From positions 1,787,496 through 1,851,495 of the forward strand of contig WMCF01000089.1 in the NCBI GenBank assembly GCA_009792885.1: a stretch of 64,000 nt of DNA, in the 5' to 3' direction. Numbering within the stretch: position 1 is the stretch's first letter; each line of letters begins with the position of its first letter. Positions 1 to 11,660 of this stretch are shown here, one piece after another. Source of the stretch: Eremophila alpestris peregrina (lineage: Eukaryota > Chordata > Aves > Passeriformes > Alaudidae). The notes under the pieces are model-generated. The model made no database searches. It worked only from the letters and a program-made list of their open reading frames with translations, and had not been told where the DNA came from. The translations under genes and the position numbers were made by a program.

Positions 1-271
1 CATCACAAAGACTTAGTATCTTTAATTTGGGCTATACTTCAAAGTGACTCAGGAAAAAAAGTTACACAACCTCGGGTAAATAAGTAAAAATAATATTTTC
101 TATTTAATTTGTCATTATTCCTAATATTGAAATTTTGTTTTTCTTATTGATGACATAAGCCCTGCACAGTAACTATTAAATTCTTCTTCCTATCAAGACA
201 AAGACAGATCTTCACAGAGGTATAATTAATCCACTTCATGCTTTCATAGCCACAGGTGATGAAACTCAAAG

Positions 272-763
272 CCACACATCCAGTTCTGGGCCCCTCATGA
301 CAACAAAGACTTTGAGGTGATGGAGTGAGTCCAGAGAAGAGCAACAAAGCTGGAAGAACCTCCAGAGATTCTTATAAGAAGCAGCTGAAGGAACTGGATT
401 GGCTTAGCCAGGAGCAAAGGAGACTCAGAGATGACCTTATCACTCTCTACAAGCCCCTGACAGGAGGCTGTAGCCAGGTGGGGATTGGCCTCTTCTCCCA
501 GGCAACCAGTTGAAAGACAAAAGGATGTGGTCTCAAGCTGGAACAAGGAAAGTCCAGGTATTGTCCAGGACATGGAAGGGGTTGTCAAGCATTGGAACAG
601 GCTGTCCTGGGAGGTGGAGGAGTCAACAGACCTGGAGGTGTTTAGGAAATGGCAGGATGTGGCAATTAGTGCTATGGGCTAGTATCCATGGTGGCAATCA
701 GTCAAAGGTTGGACTCATTGATGGAGGTCTTTTCCAACCAAATTATTTTATGATTCTGTGAAA
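272..763 (+). mobile_element. CR1 LINE, 5'-truncated 3' end
   Basis: This is the last ~490 bp of a CR1 non-LTR retrotransposon. The order of landmarks is that of bird CR1: 'ttctgggcccctcatgac' at 284, 'gtccagagaagagcaac' near 329, the 'gaggctgtagccaggtgggg' segment near 463, 'ggaacaggctgtcctgggag' near 594 and the 3' tip 'tatgattctgtgaaa' at 749-763. CR1 copies by target-primed reverse transcription, so 5' truncation with an intact 3' tip is the normal outcome. The short open frames across it have no meaning as proteins: this part corresponds to the end of ORF2 and the 3' UTR and carries stops. It is moderately diverged, so not recently active. Confidence 0.93.
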
Positions 764-3700
764 TAAGATTTTTCAGCAAAGGAAACTATATGAAATCAAA
801 TAAAACTGAGTGTCAAATGTATTTACCAGAAAGAGTAAATTTTACTTCAATAAAATTTAAAGACAGATATTTAGGGATGAATCTTCAGTTATTATTATAA
901 TAAAATTAATTCTTGCATAGGCATCCTGTAAACACTGAAATGCATGTTTCCAGCTCTTCTTCTTTTGATAGTTGCCTCTTATGAGTGTATCTTGCTTCAA
1001 GAAGATTCTATGGAAAACAGCATGTCTAGGAGTGTGTCTGGTAGCTTAATAAGGACATGCTGTCATCCTACTATGTCTCCCATATACCTTTTTCTGGTTT
1101 CTATTATATTAAAAAGTAACCATAACCATGAACCCTAGCAGAGACCTACCCTCTTCACACTTATACTTGTGTAAGGAAAAACACATATTCTGCCCTTCAG
1201 ATTTACTTACAAGGCCGTGTATTCAATCCCATTCTCTCTTTCAGCATAATGCAGATTTTCTCTCCTGCAAGGAAATGAGGTAGGGAATGAAAGAAAAAGC
1301 TTTACTTTTACACTTTGAAATTTCAGTATCTAAATCCTGATGACCGTGTTAATCTACATGTGAACTTTGGCAGGCACTGGGTCTGTTTGGAAAGCTCTGT
1401 AATATAAACTAGCTCAAAGCTTCATGAAACTACTAACAACTAGAGGAAATTTATTTAGAGATGTTGTTTTGTGCTTGATTTTCAATAATTGGGTTTGGAA
1501 ACCTAAATGCCTCTGGTTTAAACTGAAGGATCTAAAAGTGTTACTAGAAGACTGAAGGTCAAAGTAGAAATGTTCAGAAATCACTCAAGTTGCTAAGGGT
1601 CTACTTAGGAGTACCAGAGGCACAGGTGGTTTGTACACCAGCTGAGGAAGAGAAAAAACTAAACCATCATGAAGAATTAAAAAGACCTAAACCAGTTTCT
1701 CTTCAAAAGGGTGAGCTCTGGCCATGTTAAGTCTAATGAAAATATGAGATGCTATAAATAAAATGCTTACCAAGTAATCAGATGGGTTATACAGTTACTT
1801 AGAAATTCTGATACATGTTGTAATCTATGATTTGATGGATTACTGGTTACTTCCTATAGTAATGAGAGGATAAAAAATAAATAAAAAAAATAATGAATAG
1901 CCTTCTAAGGTACATTTGTTCTATCCTGCTTTAAAGGACACAACAGAGTAGCTCACCATGATTTCCCTTACCTTTCCCTCACCTTTCCCTCAAGGTAAAA
2001 ATCACGTGCTTCAAAAGTGTTTTCATTGCATAATGGTTCAGATTAGTCCCTAAATAGATGTAATTCAAATAACTTTTCTTTTGAATTGCAGTCATAATTA
2101 CTCTCTATAACCAGAAACTATTTCTCATGGCATTCTGTGTTACTATTCACTGACAATTTGAATTTCAAAAGAACCTCAAGCCATTGGACTTTCATTTATT
2201 GTACTAATGTACTTTTCTCAGCAGGTTACAAACACAGAATTACTGTATTTAGATGCTTGATATATTCTATAAATCATAATGTTTAATTAAAGTGGTGGTT
2301 ACCTGGAATATTTTTACAATATATGAAATTAAAAATCTAAATTCTCTACAGCCTGATAATGACTAATCAAGTGACTTTCAAACTGAACATATCATCTAAA
2401 ACTGCTCCAAATATTTCCTCTCAAAAAGAGCTTTCAGGCTGTGTTCATTACTAGTATAATTCTTTTGATTTGAAAATGTCTGCCTGTTTAAACTAAATGG
2501 ATGTACAAAGAGGTCTACATTAGTATTTTGTTTTCTCCATGATTCAGAATAGAACTTAGAAACTGAGATATGTAAGCACTAAATACTGATAGGCAGGTTT
2601 TTTTGTTAGGGTGTTGTTTTTTTTTTTTTTTTTGGTGATTGGTTTTTTGGTTTGGTTACATAAGGAGTTGTTTGTTTGTTTCTTTGCAGCAGTTCTTTTC
2701 TGCAGTTGAGTTTTCTCATAATACAAAAGCTAAGGCCCAAAAAATTGACATAGAAGTGGTAAGATTTATCTGATATGCCAACACTGATCTCAGGCTCTAT
2801 CATTTGAGTATGATTACTTTGCTGAGTAGCTACATTTACAGTTTTTAAACTCAGATTTAAAGTGAGACAAAGAATTTGGTATATGGAAAGCAAAGCAAGT
2901 CTATAATTTGCTTAATAAGGACCTGATCATATCATAATTCAAACATAGATACACAGAATGATTTTATAAAAATAATACATTTATACAGATGATAAATATT
3001 TATACCTGTTTATATTATATATTTTTGAATGTTTATATACAAAGACTAAAGCAAAGCTTGTAATCAGGCATAATTAGTCTAGAAGTAATTATTGTAATGT
3101 AACTGGTGGACACTGAATGTGCACAAGTGCTTTTCTAACATCCAGTTACCTTTTGTAACTTCATGTCTTCTTTCTATCGAGTCACTTCTAGCTCAAACAT
3201 CTGGATGTTTTATCCTGTCTGTTGTCTACTGTCACTGATAGTTTAGCTGTTTCTTAAATGTGGTGTAATTCCCCCCATACATTTCTTTCACTGCATATTG
3301 ACAAAGAAACTCTGTGAAAGGAACAAAAATGGTGTAGGTCTTCATGTGTAATATTTTTAGGACAACAAAATCATGATTCCTTATCCTTCCTTCTTCTCTC
3401 CCCTGTTGTGTCTTTGATACAAAACTGGTTTTATGCTTCATATGAGAAGATGTAAAAAGCAGAAATACTGGAATACATAACAGCAGGTTAGCTTCCTGGT
3501 GTTTTAATCCTTTTCCTTTCTACCATTGATCTGCAGGATCTTATGGTAGGCTTTGGGATTGCTTTTGCCTATTTATATTATTATTTTTCTTATCTTTGCT
3601 GTAGGAAATTTCAGTGAGAATGTCTGGGATTTGCTAGCCATCCTATGAGACAGATGGGAGCTTTTTTATGAAAGTTTCTGCACTGTTGGATCTATTTAAG

Positions 3701-4097
3701 CTGTAGAAGTTGCTAGCTAATTTTTGTAAAAGGGTCTGGAAAGGACACTGCCCTGTTACACATGTATGAGGAGAGGCTTTGCTACATAGTCTCAGAACTG
3801 TAAAGTTTGGATAAGATACATGTGTATCAAATCTGTATATACAATTATTTTTATTCATTTTGAAAAGGTAAAAGGCAAGCGTTGAAATGGAACTGGCTAT
3901 TGGTGAGTTTCATGCATATTACGAATTCACTTCTAGTAGATTCATCTGTGGTTTTAAAAACGAAAGTAAAATGTAAAATATTAAAGGAAACATGCATATT
4001 ATAAACTCTTTAGCCAATTTAAAATTTTGTGCCAATAAATTCAAAATAGTCTTATTTGTAGTGTGCAAATCATGCAGAACTGATACCTAACAAAACT
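764..4097. other. AT-rich unique DNA, no gene seen
   Basis: I see no gene, RNA or recognisable repeat apart from a small run of 'acctttccctc' units near 1970-1995 and the T/G-rich tract at 2595-2660. Reading frames here are short and lack protein-like composition. Confidence 0.5.
2595..2660. repeat. Poly-T / T-G rich low-complexity tract
   Basis: A run of 17 T (2617-2633) is followed by a 'ggtttggtt'-type T/G-rich stretch. It is simple sequence and could be the reverse complement of a retrotransposed A-tail, but no element is attached that I recognise. Confidence 0.7.
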
Positions 4098-4497
4098 GGT
4101 GAAGGGTCTGGAGCACAAGTCTTATGAGAAGTGGCTGAAGGAGCTGGGGTGTTTATCCTGGGAAAAGGAGGCTGCAAGAATATCTTGTTTCTCTTCATCT
4201 ACCTGAAATAAATTTATAGCAAGGTGGGTGTTGGTCCTTTCTCTTATGTAACAAATTTAAGAACAAGTGGAAATGGCCTCAAGTTTCATCTGGTGAGTTT
4301 GGATATTAAGAAAAATTTCTTCACTGAAAGGCTGGTCAGGGACTGAAACAGGCTGACCAATGAAGTAGTTTTAAACACCTGGATATATTTAAAAAAAAAC
4401 ATGTAGATGGGGAACAATGTTTAGTGGTATACTTGGGACACTCAGGTTAATGGTTGGACACTCAGGGTCTTTTCCAACATAAATAGTTCTATAAATA
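4098..4497 (+). mobile_element. CR1 LINE, 5'-truncated, strongly decayed
   Basis: CR1 landmarks run in plus-strand order: 'gaagggtctggagcacaag' at 4101, 'ctgaaggagctggggtg' near 4136, 'aatttcttcactgaaagg' near 4314, 'gggtcttttccaacataaat' near 4466 and a decayed 3' tip 'agttctataaata' near 4485. Several indels and A-rich patches make it older than the copy at 272-763. It ends about 60 bp before the ERVK-like LTR at 4558. Confidence 0.9.
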
Positions 4498-4557
4498 ATA
4501 GCATTTTGGCCCTTGGAGGTAAAAAAAATTAGCTGAACTGCTACAGTGTCACAGACG

Positions 4558-5054
4558 TGATGTAATAATACACGTGGTCAGAGTCGAATTAACCACGTGG
4601 AGATTACATCAAGTTTCTCTGAGGGTGCCTGCACCTCCAGAGTGGCTTAATGGAGCGAGACCACTTCTCCGAGGCGTGCCGTGTAACAGAAAAAGGTTTA
4701 ATAAAGGGAGAAAATAACAAACAGTACAATGCAAATAAAAATAAGCTGGACACAGGTGCTGAGAGCAAAGCACCATGTAAGTACCCCCGAAAAAGCCAAG
4801 AGAGGCTTTGTGCAGTGGTTTAAATACTTAATGTTTGTGGCAGTGTCTTTTGGCACACTGCCCGATAGAGAACAGGTACACTGTTGACAGACAGGTACAG
4901 AGACCTATCCATGTCCCTGTCCTGGCCCTGAGCCAATCGTAGCTTGGCGTGTAGAGAACTTTCTGGGGCTATTTCCTTTTACGTCTTATGGTAAAACTAA
5001 ACATATTTTCCCTGTAAAGAAAATATCTGCCTGGTCTAAAACTGCATTCCTACA
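4558..5054 (-). mobile_element. Solo LTR, ERVK-like, copy 1 of 2
   Basis: A 497-bp element delimited as TGTAGGAATG...ATTACATCA when read on the minus strand. It aligns end to end with 57793-58289, which has the same length. Flanks are cagacg (4552-4557) and cagaat (5055-5060), which share their first four bases and read as a decayed 6-bp target duplication; the second copy has a perfect 6-bp duplication. Six-base duplications are typical of class II (ERVK/beta-like) retroviruses, which is the basis of the class call. On the minus strand the parts are in LTR order: an ATTGG (CCAAT) box near 4935, a TATA-like TATTTAAACC near 4818-4828 and an ATTAAA poly(A) signal near 4697-4705. No internal retroviral sequence flanks it, so it is a solo LTR formed by LTR-LTR recombination. 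Confidence 0.85.
4571..4599. promoter_or_regulatory. Two CACGTG E-boxes in ERVK-like LTR
   Basis: Perfect palindromic CACGTG motifs lie at 4571-4576 and 4594-4599, 23 bp apart start to start and 13 bp inside the LTR edge. The same pair with the same spacing and offset occurs in the other copy (57806 and 57829). CACGTG is the canonical E-box bound by bHLH factors such as USF, MYC/MAX and CLOCK-BMAL1. Binding here is not shown. Confidence 0.55.
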
Positions 5055-5060
5055 CAGAAT

Positions 5061-8000
5061 GTTGTATTTGGATTATCACAATACCTTCTGCCCATTAAAT
5101 AGCTTTATATAGCATGAAGTGAACACTGGAATGAAAGACAGCCACATTTGTGTGTCTTTTGTCCTGCACTGAATGGAAAAAGAGTACAGAAGATGATAGC
5201 ATGCAGTCAGGCAGGTGGGAGTTGGGAACAGGAGAAATGAAGAAAATATGATATTAGAGTGGGAGCACATATTTTCCTGAAGTAGCTTAATATTTAGCTC
5301 TGATTAAGAAAAATGGCCATTGTTTCCAGTCCTGCATTTATCTTAATTACATTAAATTTCACTTTAACTCTTGTTTATAGGAATATTAATTTGATTGCAG
5401 TCTCTAATTTTAAAATATCTGCTATTACATTGCAGATGCTGTAATGATTTTCTGTGGACGTTTTTCGATCTATTGTTTGAAGAGGCGTTGTTTAGCTCAG
5501 CTTATGACAACTTATTAAAATTCTTACGGCATTTCAGTTTAGGCTGACATCATGGCCAAAGATGCTGTGCTTGAGGGGCTAGATTGTATAAAACAACATG
5601 CTTGGAGGCCATAATAGTGGGTCTTTGGGATGTATTTACAACAGCGTAGGAGAACTATTTTACCTTGATCTTCCTGTTTTTTTCATACTGTTTATTACAT
5701 GGTTCACTGCAAGATATTTCTGATACTAGTCTTCCTGAAGATGTACTGAGAAGACAGGATGTGCTTAAATTGTTCAAACTACCTGATGTGACAGAAAATG
5801 AAGTGTTCTGGGGTGCTTCCTTTCTATACTATCCTCTGCAGTACTAGATGGGAAAGGATTTTTTCCAATGTCATTTGTGACTGTATTAGCCAGGCTTGAA
5901 ATTGCTGTGACTGATATAACAGAGCAAAAGATAATTCATCTGTAGGCTATTGGTAGCTTGGCACTTGATGGAACATGAGTTGTTCATAGAAAACTGATTT
6001 CTACAGTTTTGGATAGCAAGAAATTGGTGTCCTTTCTTAGTTAAAAGCATGTGAGGCTTGCAGAAAATGCATGATACCAAGTAGTAAGATTGCTCACCTA
6101 CGTGCTTGACAAATCATGCTCAAAAGAATGCATTTCTCATGAAGTGTTCTATCTTCATCTTATAAAGTTAGAAATGGACTTCGTAATATTCATGTAAAGC
6201 AAGCCAGTATCTCAAACAAACCAGAAATTTTAATCTACCAGGTTTTTTCAACAACCACATTCTTTCTCTGTCATGTAGATTTTGAGAAGCTTGTTGTTCT
6301 CTGAAAATCAATTTCTTCCATAGTCCTACCTCTTAATATTTTCAGGTATCAGTCAGGGAGGAGAAAATAGTGACTGAAACTACAAAAAAAGACAAGACTT
6401 GTTCATTCTTTTCCTCTGGGAATTGATTTTGGATTTTCTTTTGTTGTGCACACAAGCTGACCTCTAGCTCATGCAGGTCAATGTCACAAAATTACATTTT
6501 CTAGATTTTGATTTTGTGCCTTTGATTTTGTAAAGAACTCTCTGTAGGTTATGTATATGTATTTGTCACTAATGCTATTAAAATTTTTGATGCATATGTT
6601 TTTTTTTGTTTTAGCTTTCCAGTTCTATCTGTGGTACCATAAGGTTTTCTTTCCTGAACTAGAAAAATATTTTCTGGCAAATATTTCATTTTACTTAACA
6701 AACAGTTAATGTTGAAACCATGGACAACTTAATTTTTAAATTTTTATCATAAAGATAAGGAAATCAGGTAGAAATGATTATTTTAGGTCACCTAGCCAGC
6801 CAATGTCAATGCCTCAGAATAGCAGTCAGTTGCCAGATCATTATCTGTTTTTTTATTGGATAAGTGTGTTCAGTAGTGCTTAGAAACTTTATTTGTATTT
6901 TAGTTTCAAATTGCCCATTCTGTCCTTTGAGTCAAAGCCATGTCTTAAGGCTTGTAAACAAGGTAAACAAATTTCAAGTATCTTTTCAGTTACTCCAATA
7001 TATTTGCAGGAACTCAGTAGTGTGGATAAGGAAATCAAGCACAAGAAAAGTCAACTAGAATTGGAACACTGGAAATAGAGTAGCTTAAAGCCCAAAGGTG
7101 ACAAATCTTAGGTCATGTGTGGGTTTCTGTGTCCATAACTGTAAACCTTGAAATTTTAGTAAATTTCCTTTCAGACTAAGTGTTTGAATGTAGATTACTT
7201 TTTCTCAGTCAAGAAGAAGCAGGATACAGCAAGGTGAAATGCTGTAATTTTCAGATTATACCTGTTTTCATTTATAATTCACAAAAAATTATAGATTCCA
7301 GAAACAATACCTGGACTTTAGAAGTCTGTTGTGGCCTAGACATGAATTAATAATTACAAATACAAAACTAAGTTCTTCCTTTATTGTCTGTGCAGAATCA
7401 CAGCTATAATTGGAACATCTTGGCCGTAATAAATTCCTCAAAACAAAAATAATTGGCCAATATGATGTGTACTCCATATTGTATAGTCACAGGCTCAAAT
7501 CTCCACTTTTTTCCTTCTGAAATGCACTTACTCATTAGTTTTTATGTTATCTCAGCACCAATTATTGTAATATGTAATAATATTCCATTCCCCACATCTT
7601 TTTCAGTCAGCTACCCTTTCTAAAGCATTACCTTTGGGATTGAAATATTCTTCTTATGTGTATAAAACTGCATTTCTTAGATTTATTGTAAAGTTTTAGA
7701 TGAAAATATAATTTTGAATAGTAATAAAGAAGAGAGAATTCATTTTAAATAAATATTAAAGACAATGCTGAAAGGATGAGCTGTCTACCTCTTCCTTAAA
7801 ATGTATTGTGTTCTGACTTTCCTGTCTCTTCAAGTTAGTTTGGGGGTAAGTGACCTTTTCAAACTCAAAGTTGTTTTGTGCAAATATTGTTTCCCAGCTT
7901 AATAAGGTAACTGGGAGCAGTGACCACAGAGGGCAAGCTGTGCTGATCCAATTGACAATTTTTCCCAAAAAATCTTCATAGAGATTTAGATGAAATTTGG

Positions 8001-8103
8001 AATACTAAAATGAACTTGATACTGGCTGAACTGACAATTGTAAAGGCTTATAAAAAAGGTCAAGTAGTCCAGTTGAAAACTGGCCAACGTTGATGAAACC
8101 ATG
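5061..8103. other. AT-rich DNA, no recognised element
   Basis: No gene or repeat family recognised. An open frame of 60 codons at 5665-5847 (+) is discussed among the findings. The rest is ordinary AT-rich sequence with scattered T runs. Confidence 0.45.
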
Positions 8104-8415
8104 GGGTGGGTATTGGGGCCAGTTTCTTGACACTCTTCATTACTGACCCGTATGATGGATCAGAGTGAATCCATGGCAATTGGTACAGGATAGAAAGCTG
8201 GAAGGAGAGGCTGCTACACTAGGTGGGTGTGTCACCACTCAGAGGAGCCAGGACAGGCTGGACCAACAGGTTAATTGGAACAGAAAGAAATTCAATAAAG
8301 AGAAATGCAAACTCCTACACCTGTAGAGCGGCAGCCACAGGCACCAGAATATGCTGAGGGTTTTTCAGCAGCAAAGCAGCCTAATGGAAAAGGACCTGGG
8401 CATCCTGTGCATGAG
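8104..8415 (+). mobile_element. CR1 LINE, internal fragment
   Basis: This matches the part of CR1 that encodes the C-terminal end of ORF2, for example 'gaggagccaggacaggctgg' near 8242, 'aaagagaaatgcaaactcct' near 8298 and 'ggaaaaggacctgggcatcc' near 8386. Frameshifts and stops break the frame. It stops abruptly around 8415, and sequence typical of the CR1 3' tip reappears in the same orientation at 8981. The two may be halves of one element separated by an insertion or divergent DNA. Confidence 0.8.
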
Positions 8416-8980
8416 GAAAGGATTAATAAAAGATGTTATTTATTGCATCACTAAGAGTGGCCAGCCATGGGCTGTTACTTCAGTACCTTTCATCCTTTTT
8501 ATTTAATACACCATTTTCCTATACCTTTCATTCCTGCTCAGTTGTTTTGGTTGTACAGAATTTATAAGATTTATTGGAAATTCACTATTTTCCCTCTAAG
8601 CCTTATCCATAATAGAACATAAGGCTGAAATAACAAAAAAGGAAAGAATCCTATGTTTACTTCATTTTTCCCTCGACCTTTTCTAGCCAACAAGTGCCTG
8701 AGACCTAAATTGGTTGTTCATAAAATGAGTAGCATAGCAGAAAACTTAGATAGTCAGAGGAATTATTTCTGGAAGAAATTATATTGTCATGAAAATTGCA
8801 TTTTCCCCTCAGAATCTTAAAGCATTTCCTTGACAGCAAGTAATTCTGACCTTAATGTTGACAGATATGAACATTTCAGTGTGTTGAAGTGGCCTGGTAA
8901 AAGTCATTGCAAGATCACACAAAGAATAGAAAAAAAATTCAGAGTTGATTTCTTTTTATGTTCATGCTATTAAAGAATCC

Positions 8981-9186
8981 TGAATTTCTTAACACCAAAA
9001 AGTTATTGAGCATTAGAAGTGGTTACTCAGGGAAGCGGTTGAATTACCATCCCTGGAAGTACCTAAAGAACACACACATGTGGCATGCAGGGACATTATT
9101 TAGTGGTAGACTTGGAAGTGTTAGGTTTACAGCTCATTCATGGAACCTAAAGGTCTTTTCCAAACTAATAATTCTAGGATTCTCTA
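8981..9186 (+). mobile_element. CR1 LINE, 3' tip
   Basis: The last ~200 bp of a CR1: 'gaatttcttaacaccaaaaa' at 8982, 'ggttactcagggaagcggtt' at 9021, 'attaccatccctggaagtac' near 9043, 'gacattatttagtggtagac' near 9092, 'aaaggtcttttccaaac' near 9149 and the tip 'attctaggattctct'. It could be the tail of the fragment at 8104-8415. The (TA)n run at 9227 follows soon after the 3' end. Confidence 0.88.
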
Positions 9187-9223
9187 AAAATCTTACTTAG
9201 ATTTTGTATTTTATATTTTATAT

Positions 9224-9226
<3 letters not shown>

Positions 9227-9263
<37 letters not shown>
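9227..9263. repeat. (TA)n microsatellite
   Basis: An uninterrupted run of about 18 TA units starting about 40 bp after a CR1 3' end. Likely length-polymorphic and prone to cruciform or slipped structures. Confidence 0.95.
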
Positions 9264-9265
<2 letters not shown>

Positions 9266-11605
9266 TGTCTGAAATACTTATTCAAATAACCAAGATATGA
9301 AACTGAGGGATGAAACAGATAATTGATTATTATATATTTTCTACTGAGATGTACATCAAAGCAAAGGAACTGGCAAAAGCAAGAGTTTCAGTGTAAAATA
9401 TATGTAAAATACAGTGGGTGGAGTGACTATAGATTGATGCATTCTTACAACATAAACAAAAGTTACAAAATGTTCAATAATATCTTTCAATCCCTGATAA
9501 AGCATGTTTTCCTTTTTTCCCCTCCAAATCTCAGATGTTCAATGAAAAAGATGAATGGGGGAAGCTTGAAGACTGGAGTTAATAACAGATCATGTTCTTT
9601 TCCCCAGATAAGGGATATCGCAGGTTGAAAAAATAGTAGTAAAGTTTCTGTCTGGGATAGCTGAGATTTGCTTGTGAATTAAAAAATGTAGCAATGTTTG
9701 ACTTGGGACAAAGTAGCTAGCTTTAGAAAAGCATGTTTTAGAGACTTCAAAGTTTAACTGAAAACTTGAAATAGCCATTCTCCCTTTAATTATTTTTTTT
9801 TGTTTCTTTAATTATCAGGGGAAAAAATGCTAACCTAAACCCATAGTAGGCTGTTCTACAAGGAATATTTCCTTTCTTTGAAGTCTGCAAATAAAAAAGA
9901 ATTTATGCTGTGCATTTGGATGCCAAAGTCACATAGACATAAAATCCTATACAGCTGTGTATTTCCACATGACATGACTAGGAAGGAAAATTTTCAATGA
10001 ACTTCAGAAAATTACATCAAGATTACAAAATTTTTTTTTATAGAAAAAGCAGTTTTGCTAGTTAAAAATTATATATTTTGGCACATGAGAGAATACAAAT
10101 AATGCATCTTAACAATAACACTCATAAGAAATGGCCTCTCTCATGACTTATAAAGTTTCTAGCTTACAGTTTTATCCTATGATTTGCTCCCTTCTCTTTT
10201 GCCTATTACATTATTGCAGTAGAGGTCCAATACAGTCAATAGTTCCTTTCAAATATGCCTCTCCAACCTAAAAAAATGTACATTTAATTTCAGCAGCATG
10301 ATGGAAGAGTAGAGGTAGAAACCTGATGTATAATGCAATGAATTTTGCTGGTAAAAAAGTAAGAATTCTTTTTTGACAAACCTTTCTGAAATAAATAATA
10401 TTTTTGAGATATTTGAATATTTTTTCTTCACCATTTCACACTTATTTGGAATATTTTATGGTGTCATTTAGGATGCAGCTCAGTTCACCAAAACGTAGCT
10501 TAGTAGAATTTTTATATGTATCAGGGTATTTGAGACAAGTGTACAGTAGCCAAGGTACATGACCTCTGGAAGATTAATAATGCAATTCTGGGAGATTATT
10601 CTGATGCTGGATATCCTAGAGCATTTACATGCTATTAGACATCTACATTCAGGAGAAAACATTGCATCCATACTAGCTAGTCCACCACATTTTTAATATT
10701 TTTTAATATAGAATTTTTCTGATAATACAAATGACTACTGGTCGTAGCAATGTATTACCAATCCCTGGACTCCCAAGTGAAACACGCTAAACTTTCCTCT
10801 AAAACTTGGTACCCATAACTCAGATATGAAAATGTGACTTATACCAAAAAGCTATAGAGTTCTAAAGTCCTGAATGAGTCCTATAGTCAAATCTTGCATA
10901 TGTCCCATTATCATTGATATAATTAACACCGAAATGTTTACTCTGTCACTAATCCATACAAGTAAACTACAAGTATACAAGTACTAGGCTTTTATTGTTG
11001 TTGCTGTAAGATGATTAAGTCTCAGAAAAAAATAGAGCCATTGTAATATGTTTGATTTCATGAAGGGATTCATACAGAGGACAAGCATATCTATCAATTT
11101 AGCTATGCTTTAGAAAACTCTTGTTGTCTCTGTTCTCTAACTGATAACATAAATCTGTAAATCCTGCTCCTTTTTCACTTTTCAAATCAACATGGGAAGG
11201 ATCTTGCTTTGATTTCTTCTGTCTAAATCATCAGAACAAATAAAGAAAGAAAATATTCTCTTAGCTGTATTCTTCAGAGTAGCCTGTTTGTCCTACAGAG
11301 GATTGTGTTAGTGAAAATGGTTGGTAAATGCATCCTTTGTTTTGCTTGAGACTGTGCTGTGCAAAGCTAATAAGCAGTCAGCAGAAGGGCTGCTGCAAAC
11401 AGCATGAGGACAATGGTAAAGCCCTCTGTGATGCATATTCTGTACATAAGATATATGATCTCATTTTTTTATGATGTCATACAGATCACATGATGCTTAG
11501 TTGCAGTAGGATCATCTGAGCAGTATCATGTGAAATTTCAGTGCCAGGAAATACAAGCAAATTTATGATATAATTAAAAGCTTTCTTCTTCCTCCCTTAG
11601 GAATA
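9264..11605. other. AT-rich DNA, nothing recognised
   Basis: I see no gene, RNA or repeat family in this stretch. Open frames are short and isolated. Confidence 0.45.
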
Positions 11606-11607
11606 GC

Positions 11608-11642
<35 letters not shown>

Positions 11643-11660
11643 TAATAATAATAATAATAT
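11606..11660. repeat. (AAT)n trinucleotide microsatellite
   Basis: About 18 AAT/ATA units with two interrupting C bases. On the minus strand it reads as a tyrosine-rich run at the end of a 116-codon open frame (11597-11947); that frame is an artefact of the microsatellite. Confidence 0.95.
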
